This document shows positions 17,387 through 25,613 of a stretch of 64,000 nucleotides of DNA, in pieces. Positions within the stretch are counted from its first letter, which is position 1. Every line of letters starts with the position of its first letter. Source of the stretch: Acinetobacter colistiniresistens. GTDB lineage: Bacteria > Pseudomonadota > Gammaproteobacteria > Pseudomonadales > Moraxellaceae. The notes beneath the pieces were generated by a model. The model had not been told where the DNA came from, did no database searches, and saw nothing but the letters and a program-made list of their open reading frames with translations. The translations under genes were made by a program, and so were the position numbers. Location: positions 371,585 through 435,584 of the forward strand of contig NZ_KE340378.1 of NCBI RefSeq assembly GCF_000413935.1. The letters run 5' to 3'.

Positions 17387-17823
17387 ACGGCAATCTTTAA
17401 TTCTGTATCAAACTTTGGTGCCGATAAGGGCGACTCAAGGTGATGAGGTAAATGCTTTTGATAGGCAATACTGAAAGGGACAATACGTTGCTCTGAACAA
17501 TGGCTATAAATCACGGGTGACTGAGTCTTGGTTTCTGCAACTTCTGTCTCTGACGGTGTTTGTGTGCCTTTAAGCGCATCGAGTTGTTGTTGCATCCTGC
17601 GTTCGAGCTCAGTAATTTTATCAATTTCTTTTTGCATTTCTTCACGGAACTCAGAAAGGCGGAGTTCACGGTCAATTTCGTTCTGAATGTTGTTGATAAA
17701 TTTTTTAATTTTTCCATACCATTTCGCTACGAACCGGGCAGCTTCTGGTAATTTATCCGGGCCAAGCACCAGCAATGCAATCACTGCAAAGCAAAAGATC
17801 TCGGTCATTCCCAAATTCAGCAT
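17383..17823 (-). CDS. tatB: Sec-independent translocase subunit TatB
   Basis: 146 residues. The TatB-type start MLNLGMTEIFCFAVIALLVLGPDKLPEAAR contains one membrane segment, the hinge LGPDKLP with Gly-Pro, and an amphipathic helix. A charged coiled coil (about residues 35-85) and a weakly conserved tail follow. TatB forms the receptor complex with TatC. It lies 12 nt after tatA and overlaps tatC. Confidence 0.95.
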   Translation of the reverse strand: MLNLGMTEIFCFAVIALLVLGPDKLPEAARFVAKWYGKIKKFINNIQNEIDRELRLSEFREEMQKEIDKITELERRMQQQLDALKGTQTPSETEVAETKTQSPVIYSHCSEQRIVPFSIAYQKHLPHHLESPLSAPKFDTELKIAV

Positions 17824-17835
17824 AGTCGTGCTCGC

Positions 17836-18051
17836 TTAGCCTTTTACTGAGTTTTCAGTATTTTTAACTTGAGCATCAATGGTGCGAGGTTCATTTAAAG
17901 GAGCAGCTGTTTCTTCTTCTTTCATTGATTTTTTGAAGTCTTTTACTGCACCACCGACATCTTTACCTAAGTTTTTAAGCTTAGATGTGCCGAAAAGTAA
18001 AATCACGACAAATGCAAAAATTAGTACATGCCAAATTGATAAGCCAGCCAT
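17836..18051 (-). CDS. tatA: Sec-independent translocase subunit TatA
   Basis: 71 residues. One N-terminal membrane segment ([20 protein letters not shown]), the [14 protein letters not shown] hinge with the conserved Phe-Gly, an amphipathic helix and a short acidic tail. TatA oligomers form the protein-conducting path of the Tat translocase. It is the first gene of the tatABC operon. The upstream 150 bp contain a four-unit Pho-box array, which suggests phosphate control of Tat export. Confidence 0.96.
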   Translation of the reverse strand: MAGLSIWHVLIFAFVVILLFGTSKLKNLGKDVGGAVKDFKKSMKEEETAAPLNEPRTIDAQVKNTENSVKG

Positions 18052-18094
18052 TCTTCTATTCCTATAAAACTTTGCTATATCTCAACAGTTGGCC

Positions 18095-18134
18095 ATGACA
18101 AATATGTGACACTTATATTGCAGTTTTAAGACAA
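18095..18134 (-). promoter_or_regulatory. Pho-box array upstream of tatA
   Basis: Minus strand, four 7-mers at exact 11-bp steps: TTGTCTT, CTGCAAT, GTGTCAC, TTGTCAT. The first 16 bases are identical to the start of the phoX array. The proximal unit matches CTGTCAT at 6 of 7, and TATAGC, a possible -10, follows 15 nt downstream. The array also faces the divergent AEC carrier gene. Confidence 0.75.
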
Positions 18135-18203
18135 AGCAGCTGTTTTCCTGCAAATAGTGCTAGCATAAGCAGCGTATAAATAAGTGATAAAAACTAGATT
18201 GAC

Positions 18204-19091
18204 ATGACCTTTATCCTCCCAATAGGCGCCTTTGTTTTCGGGCTTTTGATCGCTCAATTCAAAGTCTCAGAACAGACCAAAAAGATCTTATCTGCTTTAT
18301 TGGCGCGGTTATTTATTCCTGTAGTGATTATTTACAATATGGTGTTCTATCAGGCAGGTAGCTTTGCACTTATTCTATTTAGTTTCATTTCATCGATCTT
18401 GCTGTTTTACTTATTTGCCTATTTCTCTAAAGACCGTTTGCAGGCACTTTGTTTTAGTTATAGCAATATTGGTTGGCTTGGTTTTCCATTCGCCATAGCC
18501 TTATTTGGAGAGCAAGTCAGTGCAGCGATGATTGCACTGTATATTGGCGGATCTTTATTTGGCAATATTTGGGCGGTGACTGCAGTTTCAAAAGAATCAT
18601 CAAACGCCTCAGTGATTTTCCAGAAAGTTTTACAATCACCGCCAGTCTTGGCCTTGTTTGCAGCATTGATTTTATGGCTATGTGGTATTCAGCGTTTACA
18701 GGGGAATCTTGTTGTAGAAGGGCTGTATGATGTTGCCAAATTTGGGATGAGTTTTGCAGGGATGTGTATTTTAGGGATGTGGCTCAGATATACACGGGTG
18801 CATCGGGCTGACTTATGGCTAAGTACGCGCACACTGATGCTGAAATTATTGTGTGGTCTGGTCATTTGTAGCGTGACTTATTATTGCATTGAGATTCCAC
18901 AGATTAAATTCTTGATACCTGTGCTGTTCTTTTTATTTTGTCTGCCGCCTGCCGCTAATATTGTTGCTTTGGAAACGCATTACCAAGGTACAGGCATTTC
19001 AGCCCGTTATATTGCTGCAGGAACCATTGTGAGTTGTATGGTGATAGTGATTTATAGTTTATTGCTGCATATAAAAAGTGCCCTCATATAG
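18204..19091 (+). CDS. AEC-family transporter (auxin efflux carrier type)
   Basis: 295 residues with about ten hydrophobic segments in two five-helix halves (roughly 1-130 and 150-295). Recognisable AEC features are the N-terminal MTFILPIGAFVFGLLIA, SYSNIGWLGFPFAIALFGE and the C-terminal PPAANIVALETHY. Members export small organic acids such as malonate or malate, or other metabolites; the substrate is unknown. The SD is weak. The gene is divergent from tatA and shares its upstream region, including the Pho-box array. Confidence 0.85.
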   Translation: MTFILPIGAFVFGLLIAQFKVSEQTKKILSALLARLFIPVVIIYNMVFYQAGSFALILFSFISSILLFYLFAYFSKDRLQALCFSYSNIGWLGFPFAIALFGEQVSAAMIALYIGGSLFGNIWAVTAVSKESSNASVIFQKVLQSPPVLALFAALILWLCGIQRLQGNLVVEGLYDVAKFGMSFAGMCILGMWLRYTRVHRADLWLSTRTLMLKLLCGLVICSVTYYCIEIPQIKFLIPVLFFLFCLPPAANIVALETHYQGTGISARYIAAGTIVSCMVIVIYSLLLHIKSALI

Positions 19092-19103
19092 GAGAGCACT
19101 TTA
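19075..19103. terminator. Terminator between AEC carrier and rdgB
   Basis: AAAGTGC-CCTC and GAG-A-GCACTTT pair across the AEC stop codon, with an A run before and T's after; one mismatch in the stem. Confidence 0.65.
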
Positions 19104-19108
19104 GGGTT

Positions 19109-19732
19109 TTAAACCAAACTGGCTTTAAACAGCTGCATCGCTTGACCGCGATGGCTGATCTTATTTTTCTCAGCTTTGCTGAGTTCAGCACTCGAAACAT
19201 TGAGTTCTGGTAGCCAAAATAAAGGATCATAACCAAAACCGTTTTCACCACGTGCGGCGGCTAAAATCTCACCTTTCCAAATGCCTTGGAAAATTTGTGG
19301 GAGTGGATCTTCTGCATGGGTGACCAATGCCAAGACACAAACAAACATGCCTTCAATGGTTTCGCCTTCTTTACGCAAAGGTGCAAGATCAGCCAACAGT
19401 TTTTGGTTATTGGCAGCATCATTGCCATGTTCGCCTGCATAACGTGCTGAGTAAATCCCAGGTGCACCACCTAAGATCGGGACACATAGTCCAGAATCAT
19501 CTGCCAGTGCAGGTTTACCTGAAAGTTTAGATGCATGACGTGCTTTGATAATGGCATTTTCAACAAAGCTAAGACCATCTTCAATCGCATCTTCAATATC
19601 GAGTTTGCCTTGCGGAATAATCTCGACAGGAAGATTCAGTTGTTGAAACAGATGTTCAAATTCAACAACTTTACCTTTGTTATTGCTTGCAAGGACAAGG
19701 CTGCCTTGGTTGAGCCATGCTTGGGTAGACAT
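19109..19732 (-). CDS. rdgB: XTP/dITP diphosphatase (RdgB/HAM1 family)
   Basis: 207 residues. Removes non-canonical purine nucleotides (XTP, ITP, dITP) by hydrolysis to the monophosphate. Motifs: LASNNKGKVVEFEHLF at the N-terminus, ADDSGLCVPILGGAPGIYSARYAG with the catalytic Asp pair, NGFGYDPLFWLPE and KNKISHRGQAM. Full length. It converges on the AEC carrier gene across a shared hairpin. Confidence 0.96.
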   Translation of the reverse strand: MSTQAWLNQGSLVLASNNKGKVVEFEHLFQQLNLPVEIIPQGKLDIEDAIEDGLSFVENAIIKARHASKLSGKPALADDSGLCVPILGGAPGIYSARYAGEHGNDAANNQKLLADLAPLRKEGETIEGMFVCVLALVTHAEDPLPQIFQGIWKGEILAAARGENGFGYDPLFWLPELNVSSAELSKAEKNKISHRGQAMQLFKASLV

Positions 19733-19808
19733 GCTGAAAATCTCAATATTTTAAATCAGATGAATTGTACTCGATTTGGTGGTCTAAGTCGGTTGTATAT
19801 CTTTATGA

Positions 19809-20249
19809 TTAAACACCGATAATAGTAAGTCCATCAACATCTTGTTCTAATAGTTTGCTTAAGAAACGTATAAGATCATCCATCATTTTGATCACTTCCA
19901 CTTTATATTTTGGATATTTTTTCTTAAAAAATTTTGTTTCTTGTTTAAATAAAAGACGAACATTATCGTTATAGCGTAAATATTTTTTAGCTTCTAAGTA
20001 AACTTTATATGTATCAAGTTTTGCAATAACTTGCGCTATTTCTCCTGCATCAAGATATGTATTTCCCCAGTGTGACCAAGGCTTTTTATCCCTTAAAAAT
20101 AAGTGCTCTACTAAAGAAAATGCGATTTCATCAATGACAATTGAATGATCACAATTTGGATTTTGTTGCAAATCATAGGGAATGATCTGCATGTTAAGAC
20201 CAGCATAAATTCCATCTGAATAGGGTGTAACGGTAAAAGAAAATTTCAT
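19809..20249 (-). CDS. Hypothetical protein downstream of a methyltransferase
   Basis: 146 residues, cytoplasmic, no membrane segment. The N-terminal part begins MKFSFTVTPYSDG and contains a Trp/His segment (PWSHWGNTYLDAGEIA, about 68-83). The C-terminal half is rich in Lys and Tyr (KKKYPKYKVEVIKMMDDLI). More AT-rich than its neighbours. It starts one base after the stop of the preceding methyltransferase, so the two form a transcription unit. Family not recognised. Confidence 0.7.
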   Translation of the reverse strand: MKFSFTVTPYSDGIYAGLNMQIIPYDLQQNPNCDHSIVIDEIAFSLVEHLFLRDKKPWSHWGNTYLDAGEIAQVIAKLDTYKVYLEAKKYLRYNDNVRLLFKQETKFFKKKYPKYKVEVIKMMDDLIRFLSKLLEQDVDGLTIIGV

Positions 20250-20250
20250 G

Positions 20251-20832
20251 CTAAAGTTTTTTCAAAATCAGTGTGTGGAAATTCCAGAATTTAATTTTTC
20301 CGTGAGCATTTGGATGTTCTGTTCTGGTTTCTTGATTCAATAAAATTTCATAATCTTCAATGAACAGTTGTTTAATTTGCTGGCGATTAAATCCTTGCAT
20401 GGTCTGAGGCTGTTGTAATAACCAAGCATCATTTTGACCTAAAAGTTGTATTAATAAAATCCCGCCTTGCGGCAAGGCATGTTTCATCTTTGCGAGTACA
20501 TGATCAATTTGGCTAGGGGCGCAAAAGAACAGACTGAATAGGGCAATGATAATACTGGCTGATGGAAACGGATAATTCTCAAAAACATGATTTGAGAAAA
20601 AGAATTTAGGATGATTTTTAAATCGATACTGACATGCCCGTTGTGCTGCTTCAGAGGGATCAAAGGCATAAACCCGATAGTCATGTTTGAGTAAGAAGGC
20701 TGCTTCATTGCCTGCGCCACATCCACAATCAATGGCAACACGAGGGAGGGTCACATCAATATACTGGAGTGCATATTCCAAGATCGGACGATGTGATTGA
20801 TCTTGGGTGAGTTCCGCAAATATCTGAGACAT
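20251..20832 (-). CDS. Class I SAM-dependent methyltransferase, TehB-like
   Basis: 193 residues. SAM-binding motif I is VAIDCGCGAGNEAAFLL (about 33-49), followed by the acidic motif II VYAFDPSEAA; motif III-like segments follow in SIIIALFSLFFCAP and GGILLIQLLGQND. The length and order resemble TehB-type methyltransferases. The substrate cannot be deduced. First gene of a pair with the following hypothetical protein, which begins one base downstream. Confidence 0.8.
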   Translation of the reverse strand: MSQIFAELTQDQSHRPILEYALQYIDVTLPRVAIDCGCGAGNEAAFLLKHDYRVYAFDPSEAAQRACQYRFKNHPKFFFSNHVFENYPFPSASIIIALFSLFFCAPSQIDHVLAKMKHALPQGGILLIQLLGQNDAWLLQQPQTMQGFNRQQIKQLFIEDYEILLNQETRTEHPNAHGKIKFWNFHTLILKKL

Positions 20833-20934
20833 GAGTACTAAAAAATGAACAATTTAAGATAAATAGCAGCTTAAGATCTTTTTGTAAAAGTAGAAATTGA
20901 ACTACATTTAAATCAATTTGGAATAAAACCAATA

Positions 20935-20963
20935 AAAAACCGACTCTTACAAGTCGGTTTTTT
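20935..20963 (-). terminator. Terminator of the metX-metW-Sel1 unit
   Basis: AAAAAACCGACT-CTTAC-AAGTCGGTTTTTT, 27 nt after the Sel1 gene stop. Confidence 0.88.
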
Positions 20964-20989
20964 ATATTACTCAATAGATCTAAGCAAGA

Positions 20990-21577
20990 TTATTGCGCTT
21001 GAATCCATTTATCAGCACGGTCACGTGCAGTACGAATCTGATCTTGAGTCAAGTTAGCAGCCAACGCGGTTTTCTTCCCTTCAGATAGGCTGATGACTTT
21101 AGTATCCAGCATGCCATCACGGGTAGATAATTCATACCATTGATAAGCACCAACAAAATTTTTCTTTTGCTCTTCCATCATTGCAAGATTGAAGCTGGCA
21201 CGGTTATCGCCGTTGCTTGCTGCTTTCTCGAAATATTTACGCGCTAAAGCTTCGTCTTTTTTGGTACCAATACCATCGGCATACATACGACCGACATTCA
21301 ACTGCGCTGCAGATAAGCCTTGATCTGCTGCTGCCTTGAATAAAGAGAATGCTTGTTTCTCATCTTTAGCAACGTCTTTACCAAATTGGTAACGGGTTGC
21401 TAAATAAAACTGTGCCCCAGCTTGACCAGATCTTGCTGCGCTTTGTAATTCACCGATACTCATGACTGAGTATCGCGCTGCCTGTGTTGCCACAGATTGT
21501 GGTTGAGCAACATAGTCAGCGTGCGCTTGTATACTGATCAGACCAAATAAAAATGTGCTGATTAATGTCTTTTTCAT
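20990..21577 (-). CDS. Sel1-repeat periplasmic protein
   Basis: 195 residues. Signal peptide MKKTLISTFLFGLISIQAHA. The mature part has Sel1-like (TPR-related) repeats, seen as AGAQFYLATRYQFGKDVAKDEKQAF (about 52-76), SAAQLNVGRMYADGIGTKKDEALA and NRASFNLAMMEEQ. Such repeats mediate protein contacts. The start codon overlaps the end of metW by 4 bp, so it is cotranslated with methionine genes, although a direct link to methionine synthesis is not obvious. Confidence 0.85.
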   Translation of the reverse strand: MKKTLISTFLFGLISIQAHADYVAQPQSVATQAARYSVMSIGELQSAARSGQAGAQFYLATRYQFGKDVAKDEKQAFSLFKAAADQGLSAAQLNVGRMYADGIGTKKDEALARKYFEKAASNGDNRASFNLAMMEEQKKNFVGAYQWYELSTRDGMLDTKVISLSEGKKTALAANLTQDQIRTARDRADKWIQAQ

Positions 21578-22167
21578 AGAGCGCTCACTCGATAAATTGC
21601 GACTTCACCAAATAGGTTCGGCATATGCTTACTGAGCATACTACCTTGTTGGTCACCATTAACGGCAAGTCGATTAATAATTTTAATCCGATTCTCGGCA
21701 CATAAGGCTTCAAAGTCACGGAAAGTACATAAATGAATATTCGGGGTGTTATACCACATATACGGTAAAGCTTCCGAAACAGGCATTTTCCCTTTCAAGG
21801 CAAGAAAAGAACGTGTCTTCCAATGCGCAAAGTTTGGAAAAGTAATAATGGCCTGTTTGCCGACACGCACCATATCACGAAGTAATACATCGGGTGCATC
21901 TACAGCTTGCAAAGCTTGTGCCATAACCACAGAGTCAAAAGACTGGTCGGCAAAACGGCTTAAACCGAGGTTTAAGTCCTGTTGGATAATATTTAACCCC
22001 CGACTGATGGCAATTGCAATCTTTTCTTGATCAATTTCTAGCCCATAGGCACGAATATTGTGCTGTTTGCTCATATGAGCCAGCAATTCACCATCACCAC
22101 AGCCTAAGTCTAACACGCTAGAGTTCGGGTTGATCCATTTTTCAGCGAGTCGTTGATCTATACGCAT
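21574..22167 (-). CDS. metW: Methionine biosynthesis protein MetW
   Basis: 197 residues. SAM-methyltransferase-like fold with SSVLDLGCGDGELLAHM (motif I), GLEIDQEKIAIAISRGLNIIQQDLN and FPNFAHWKTRSFLALKGKMPVS, the last being the MetW signature. MetW works with MetX in homoserine acylation for methionine synthesis. Its first base overlaps the last base of metX, and it overlaps the following Sel1 gene. Confidence 0.94.
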   Translation of the reverse strand: MRIDQRLAEKWINPNSSVLDLGCGDGELLAHMSKQHNIRAYGLEIDQEKIAIAISRGLNIIQQDLNLGLSRFADQSFDSVVMAQALQAVDAPDVLLRDMVRVGKQAIITFPNFAHWKTRSFLALKGKMPVSEALPYMWYNTPNIHLCTFRDFEALCAENRIKIINRLAVNGDQQGSMLSKHMPNLFGEVAIYRVSAL

Positions 22168-23327
22168 TAGTGCTGCTCCTGCGATGTCGATTGCAACTGT
22201 TGTTCTCCACCTAAAAATGCGCGTAGGGTTTTCACATAGAGTGGAATAGGGAAGAGGAAAGAGTCATGGCCTTGTTCAGCATCAATATCTAAGTAGCTGA
22301 CAGGCTTATGATTATCAATCAAAGCATCCACCAGTTCCTGTGAGCGACTCGGACTAAAACGCCAGTCTGTGGTAAATGAAATCACTAAAAATTGGCACTT
22401 CGGTTGACTCATGGCTTTCGTTAAAGAATGTTCATATTCACGTGAAGGGTCAAAATAATCCAAGGCCTTGGTCATAATCAAGTAAGTATTTGCATCGAAA
22501 TTGCGACTAAATTGTTCACCTTGGTAACGTAAATAACTTTCCACTTGGAATTCGACATCAAAACCATACATAAATTTGCCCGATTTTAAATCGCGACCAA
22601 ATTTCTGTTTCATGGCTTCTTCAGACAAGTAGGTGATATGGCCGACCATCCGTGCCAAGATCAAACCGCGTTTTGGATAACTATCATTTTCCAGATAACG
22701 ACCATGATGAAAATCAGGATCAGAAAGAATTGATTGGCGCGCAACTTCGTTGAAGGCAATATTTTGTGCGGAAAGCTTTGGTGCACTGGCGATAATGGCA
22801 CATTTTTTTAAGCGGTCTGGATAATCCAGTGACCATTGTAGTGCCTGCATACCGCCCAAAGAGCCGCCAATCACTGAATACCAAACTTTAACGCCTAAAC
22901 GATCTGACAGCATGGCTTGGGTTTTGACCCAGTCGCGAACTGTGACCAGTGGAAAGTCTGGGCCATAAGGACGGTTTTCATTTTCAGGATTCGGTGAGGT
23001 TGGTCCCGTTGAACCGCTGCAACCCCCGATATTATTTAAGGAAACGACAAAGAAGTGATTGGTATCAATCGCTTTTCCTGGTCCAATACAACTGTCCCAC
23101 CAGCCTGCTTTTTTGTCATCATCATGATGGTAGCCTGCCGCATGATGATGTCCTGACAATGCATGGCAAATCAGAATGGCATTGGATTGATCTGCATTGA
23201 GTGTTCCATAGGTTTCAACCATTAAATCGAAACGCGGCAATACTCGGCCACATTCAAGTTCTAAAGGTTGTTCAAACTGAAACTTTTGTGGTGTGACTAA
23301 ACCCACTGAATCCGATGGAAAAGACAC
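22167..23327 (-). CDS. metX: Homoserine O-acyltransferase MetX
   Basis: 386 residues, alpha/beta hydrolase fold. Activates homoserine with acetyl- or succinyl-CoA as the first committed step to methionine. The nucleophile Ser is in [14 protein letters not shown], the catalytic Asp in [10 protein letters not shown] and the His in [24 protein letters not shown] and [18 protein letters not shown] are typical of MetX. The acyl donor cannot be decided by eye; proteins paired with MetW are often succinyltransferases. The start is GTG, with no ATG nearby and a poor SD. Cotranscribed with metW. Confidence 0.94.
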   Translation of the reverse strand: MSFPSDSVGLVTPQKFQFEQPLELECGRVLPRFDLMVETYGTLNADQSNAILICHALSGHHHAAGYHHDDDKKAGWWDSCIGPGKAIDTNHFFVVSLNNIGGCSGSTGPTSPNPENENRPYGPDFPLVTVRDWVKTQAMLSDRLGVKVWYSVIGGSLGGMQALQWSLDYPDRLKKCAIIASAPKLSAQNIAFNEVARQSILSDPDFHHGRYLENDSYPKRGLILARMVGHITYLSEEAMKQKFGRDLKSGKFMYGFDVEFQVESYLRYQGEQFSRNFDANTYLIMTKALDYFDPSREYEHSLTKAMSQPKCQFLVISFTTDWRFSPSRSQELVDALIDNHKPVSYLDIDAEQGHDSFLFPIPLYVKTLRAFLGGEQQLQSTSQEQH

Positions 23328-23361
23328 TGGAATGATTCGCCCTATAATAAATCATTAATAA

Positions 23362-23392
23362 TAAAAGGATACCAATTCAGGTATCCTTTCCA
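23362..23392 (-). terminator. Terminator of leuA
   Basis: AAAGGATACC-AATTCA-GGTATCCTTT, with a T-rich tail on the minus strand, 60 nt after the leuA stop and just upstream of metX. Confidence 0.8.
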
Positions 23393-23453
23393 AAGTCATT
23401 TTTTCTGATATTACAACTCAGCTTTACTGACGATTATGTGATATTTCACTGAT

Positions 23454-25151
23454 CTAAACCGCGGCAGCAACCACTTGATCTGTGGTTAATACGCCTTGTT
23501 CAATCAAACGGTTGGTACAGGCAATAATGGCCTCGATTGATGACGTCACGATGTTGTCATGCACACCGGCACCGAATGCGCTCTTACCTGTGCCTTTGAC
23601 TTGAAGCTCAATTAAGGCAAGGGCTTTGGCATTGGCACCTGAACTGATGCTGCGCTCTTCATAGTTCACCACATCAATTGGTAACTGCAAGGCATTGAGC
23701 ATAGCGGAAATTGGGCCATTACCTTCACCACGGAGACGTTGAATTTCGCCGTCGATTTCAACGTCTAATTCAATGATTTGTGTACCATTAATATCCGACA
23801 ATTGATAATGTTTGGTGTGATAATGACTGTTTTTCACATCCACATAAGTCTTTTCAAATAATGACCAGATTTCATGTGCACTGATTTCAGTCCCGTTTTC
23901 ATCAGTATGTTGTTGTACGATCTGACTGAATTCGATTTGGACACGGCGTGGCAAGGCAACGTTGTAGTTCGATTCCAATAAGTAAGCGATACCGCCTTTG
24001 CCTGACTGGCTATTGACACGGATTACCGCATCATAGTCACGACCCAAGTCTTTCGGATCGATTGGCAAGTAGGGCATATCCCAGATCTCTTCGTTTTTCT
24101 GGAATTCAAAGCCTTTTTTAATTGCATCTTGGTGCGAACCAGAGAATGCAGTAAAGACCAAGTCACCTGCATATGGATGACGAGGATGTACTGGTAAACC
24201 TGTACATTCTTCGACGGTGGCAATCACTTCGTTGATATTTGAGAAGTCTAAGTTTGGTGCAACACCTTGGGTATACATATTCAAGGCAATTGCAGCAACG
24301 TCGACATTACCTGTACGCTCACCATTCCCAAACACACAACCTTCAACACGGTCAGCACCCGCCATGATCGCCAATTCAGAGGCTGCGATACCACAGCCAC
24401 GGTCATTGTGACAGTGAACTGAGATAATCACGCCATCACGACGCGCCAAGTTACGGTGCATCCATTCGATTTGATCGGCATAGACATTTGGTGTAGACAC
24501 TTCGACTGTTGCAGGCAAGTTCAAGATGACTTTATTGGTCGGTGACGCTTCCCAGATTTCCGTGACAGCATCGCAGACCTCTTTGGCAACCTCTAATTCA
24601 GTTGCAGAGAAACATTCTGGGCTGTACTGGAAAATCCAGTCGGTTGCCGGGTATTGTGCTGCATATTCTTTGACTTTTGTTGCGGCATTAATCGCAAGTT
24701 GTTTTGAGCCATTGGCATCGACATTCAAGACTTTCTTACGGAAAGTAGGCGAGTTTGAGTTGTAGATATGCACAATGGCACGTTCTGCACCGACTAAGGC
24801 TTCAAAAGTACGTTCGATCAAGTGATCACGTGCTTGAACCAAAACCTCGATGTAAACATCTTTAGGGATCAAATCTTCTTCAATCAACTTACGGGTAAAA
24901 TCAAAGTCGATTTGCGAGGCAGAAGGGAAGCCAATTTCAATATGTTTAAAGCCGATTTTAACCAACATGTGGAACATTTTTAATTTTTGATCCATATTCA
25001 TCGGTTCAAAAATCGCTTGGTTACCATCACGAAGGTCGGTACTCATCCAGATCGGTGCTTGATTGATTTCATTATTCGGCCACTGGCGATCGGGTAAGTC
25101 CACGCGCTGGTACATACGGCGGTATTTTTTGCTTGGGTCAGCCAACATCAT
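23454..25151 (-). CDS. leuA: 2-isopropylmalate synthase
   Basis: 565 residues from ATG 25151, where AAGGAG lies 7 nt upstream. The longer frame starting eight codons earlier contains the SD and is rejected. Condenses acetyl-CoA with 2-oxoisovalerate, the first step of leucine synthesis. Signatures: STDLRDGNQAIFEPM (metal site), KHIEIGFPSAS, VHCHNDRGCGIAASELA (metal-binding His pair) and GCVFGNGERTGN; the C-terminal ~140 residues form the regulatory LeuA dimer domain that senses leucine. It is the long form usual in Acinetobacter and Pseudomonas. A Leu-rich leader peptide and a hairpin lie upstream. Confidence 0.96.
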   Translation of the reverse strand: MMLADPSKKYRRMYQRVDLPDRQWPNNEINQAPIWMSTDLRDGNQAIFEPMNMDQKLKMFHMLVKIGFKHIEIGFPSASQIDFDFTRKLIEEDLIPKDVYIEVLVQARDHLIERTFEALVGAERAIVHIYNSNSPTFRKKVLNVDANGSKQLAINAATKVKEYAAQYPATDWIFQYSPECFSATELEVAKEVCDAVTEIWEASPTNKVILNLPATVEVSTPNVYADQIEWMHRNLARRDGVIISVHCHNDRGCGIAASELAIMAGADRVEGCVFGNGERTGNVDVAAIALNMYTQGVAPNLDFSNINEVIATVEECTGLPVHPRHPYAGDLVFTAFSGSHQDAIKKGFEFQKNEEIWDMPYLPIDPKDLGRDYDAVIRVNSQSGKGGIAYLLESNYNVALPRRVQIEFSQIVQQHTDENGTEISAHEIWSLFEKTYVDVKNSHYHTKHYQLSDINGTQIIELDVEIDGEIQRLRGEGNGPISAMLNALQLPIDVVNYEERSISSGANAKALALIELQVKGTGKSAFGAGVHDNIVTSSIEAIIACTNRLIEQGVLTTDQVVAAAV

Positions 25152-25277
25152 GAGAGAACTCCTTGTCGTAGCCATGGTTGCTGATTCAAATTTAAGGCAA
25201 CATGCTACAGATATATATGGTGTCTAAAAGAAATAATTTAAAGAGAAGGTGAAGATTGGGTGCCTAAAAGTAGAGGC

Positions 25278-25303
25278 AAAAAATTATATGCGCGCGAGGC
25301 GCA
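25278..25303 (-). terminator. Candidate attenuator hairpin upstream of leuA
   Basis: On the minus strand TGCGC-CTCGC-GCGCA is followed by TATAATTTTTT. It overlaps the last codons of the Leu-rich leader peptide, so a ribosome stalled on the Leu codons would cover its 5' arm. The stem is only 5 bp but all G/C except the end pair. Proposed as the attenuator; not proven. Confidence 0.45.
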
Positions 25304-25370
25304 GCATCAGGAGAAGAGCAGCGAGATGTGTTGTATGAGACGGGTGGGTAAAGCCGCAATTTGTTTTCAT
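25284..25370 (-). CDS. leuL: leu operon leader peptide
   Basis: 28 codons (possibly one more Met upstream at 25373), ending TAA. The peptide begins MKTNCGFTHPSHTTH and then has six Leu among its last 13 residues, in LAALLLMLRLARI. A run of Leu codons in a short ORF ahead of leuA is the hallmark of ribosome-mediated attenuation. The SD (GGTAG) is weak. The 133 bp between its stop and the leuA start hold no other gene. Confidence 0.8.
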   Translation of the reverse strand: MKTNCGFTHPSHTTHLAALLLMLRLARI

Positions 25371-25613
25371 CATCTACCATCATTCATATTTGTCATTTAA
25401 TTTTGCAGTTATCTTAATCATCTAACTGGACTCAGTTTAGGTGAAAATACAGACGACTGCAAAGGGCTGTAAAATATTTTAATTTGAATGAATGGAAAAT
25501 ATTTCCCTGTTTTTTGCACTATTCTGCGGAACAAGGGAAATATTTTTCGTTAATTTTATTAATATTGGAAAATAACGTAAGGATTGGCTCTAAATGTGAC
25601 GAGAACAGTTAAA
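25371..25613. other. Intergenic region with a long imperfect hairpin
   Basis: Between the leu leader and the piuC stop. It contains a 14-of-15-bp inverted repeat (25494-25508 with 25534-25548, GGAAAATATTTCCCT and its complement) around a 25-base loop. This may be the piuC terminator or a control element upstream of the leu promoter. No ORF seen. Confidence 0.5.
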
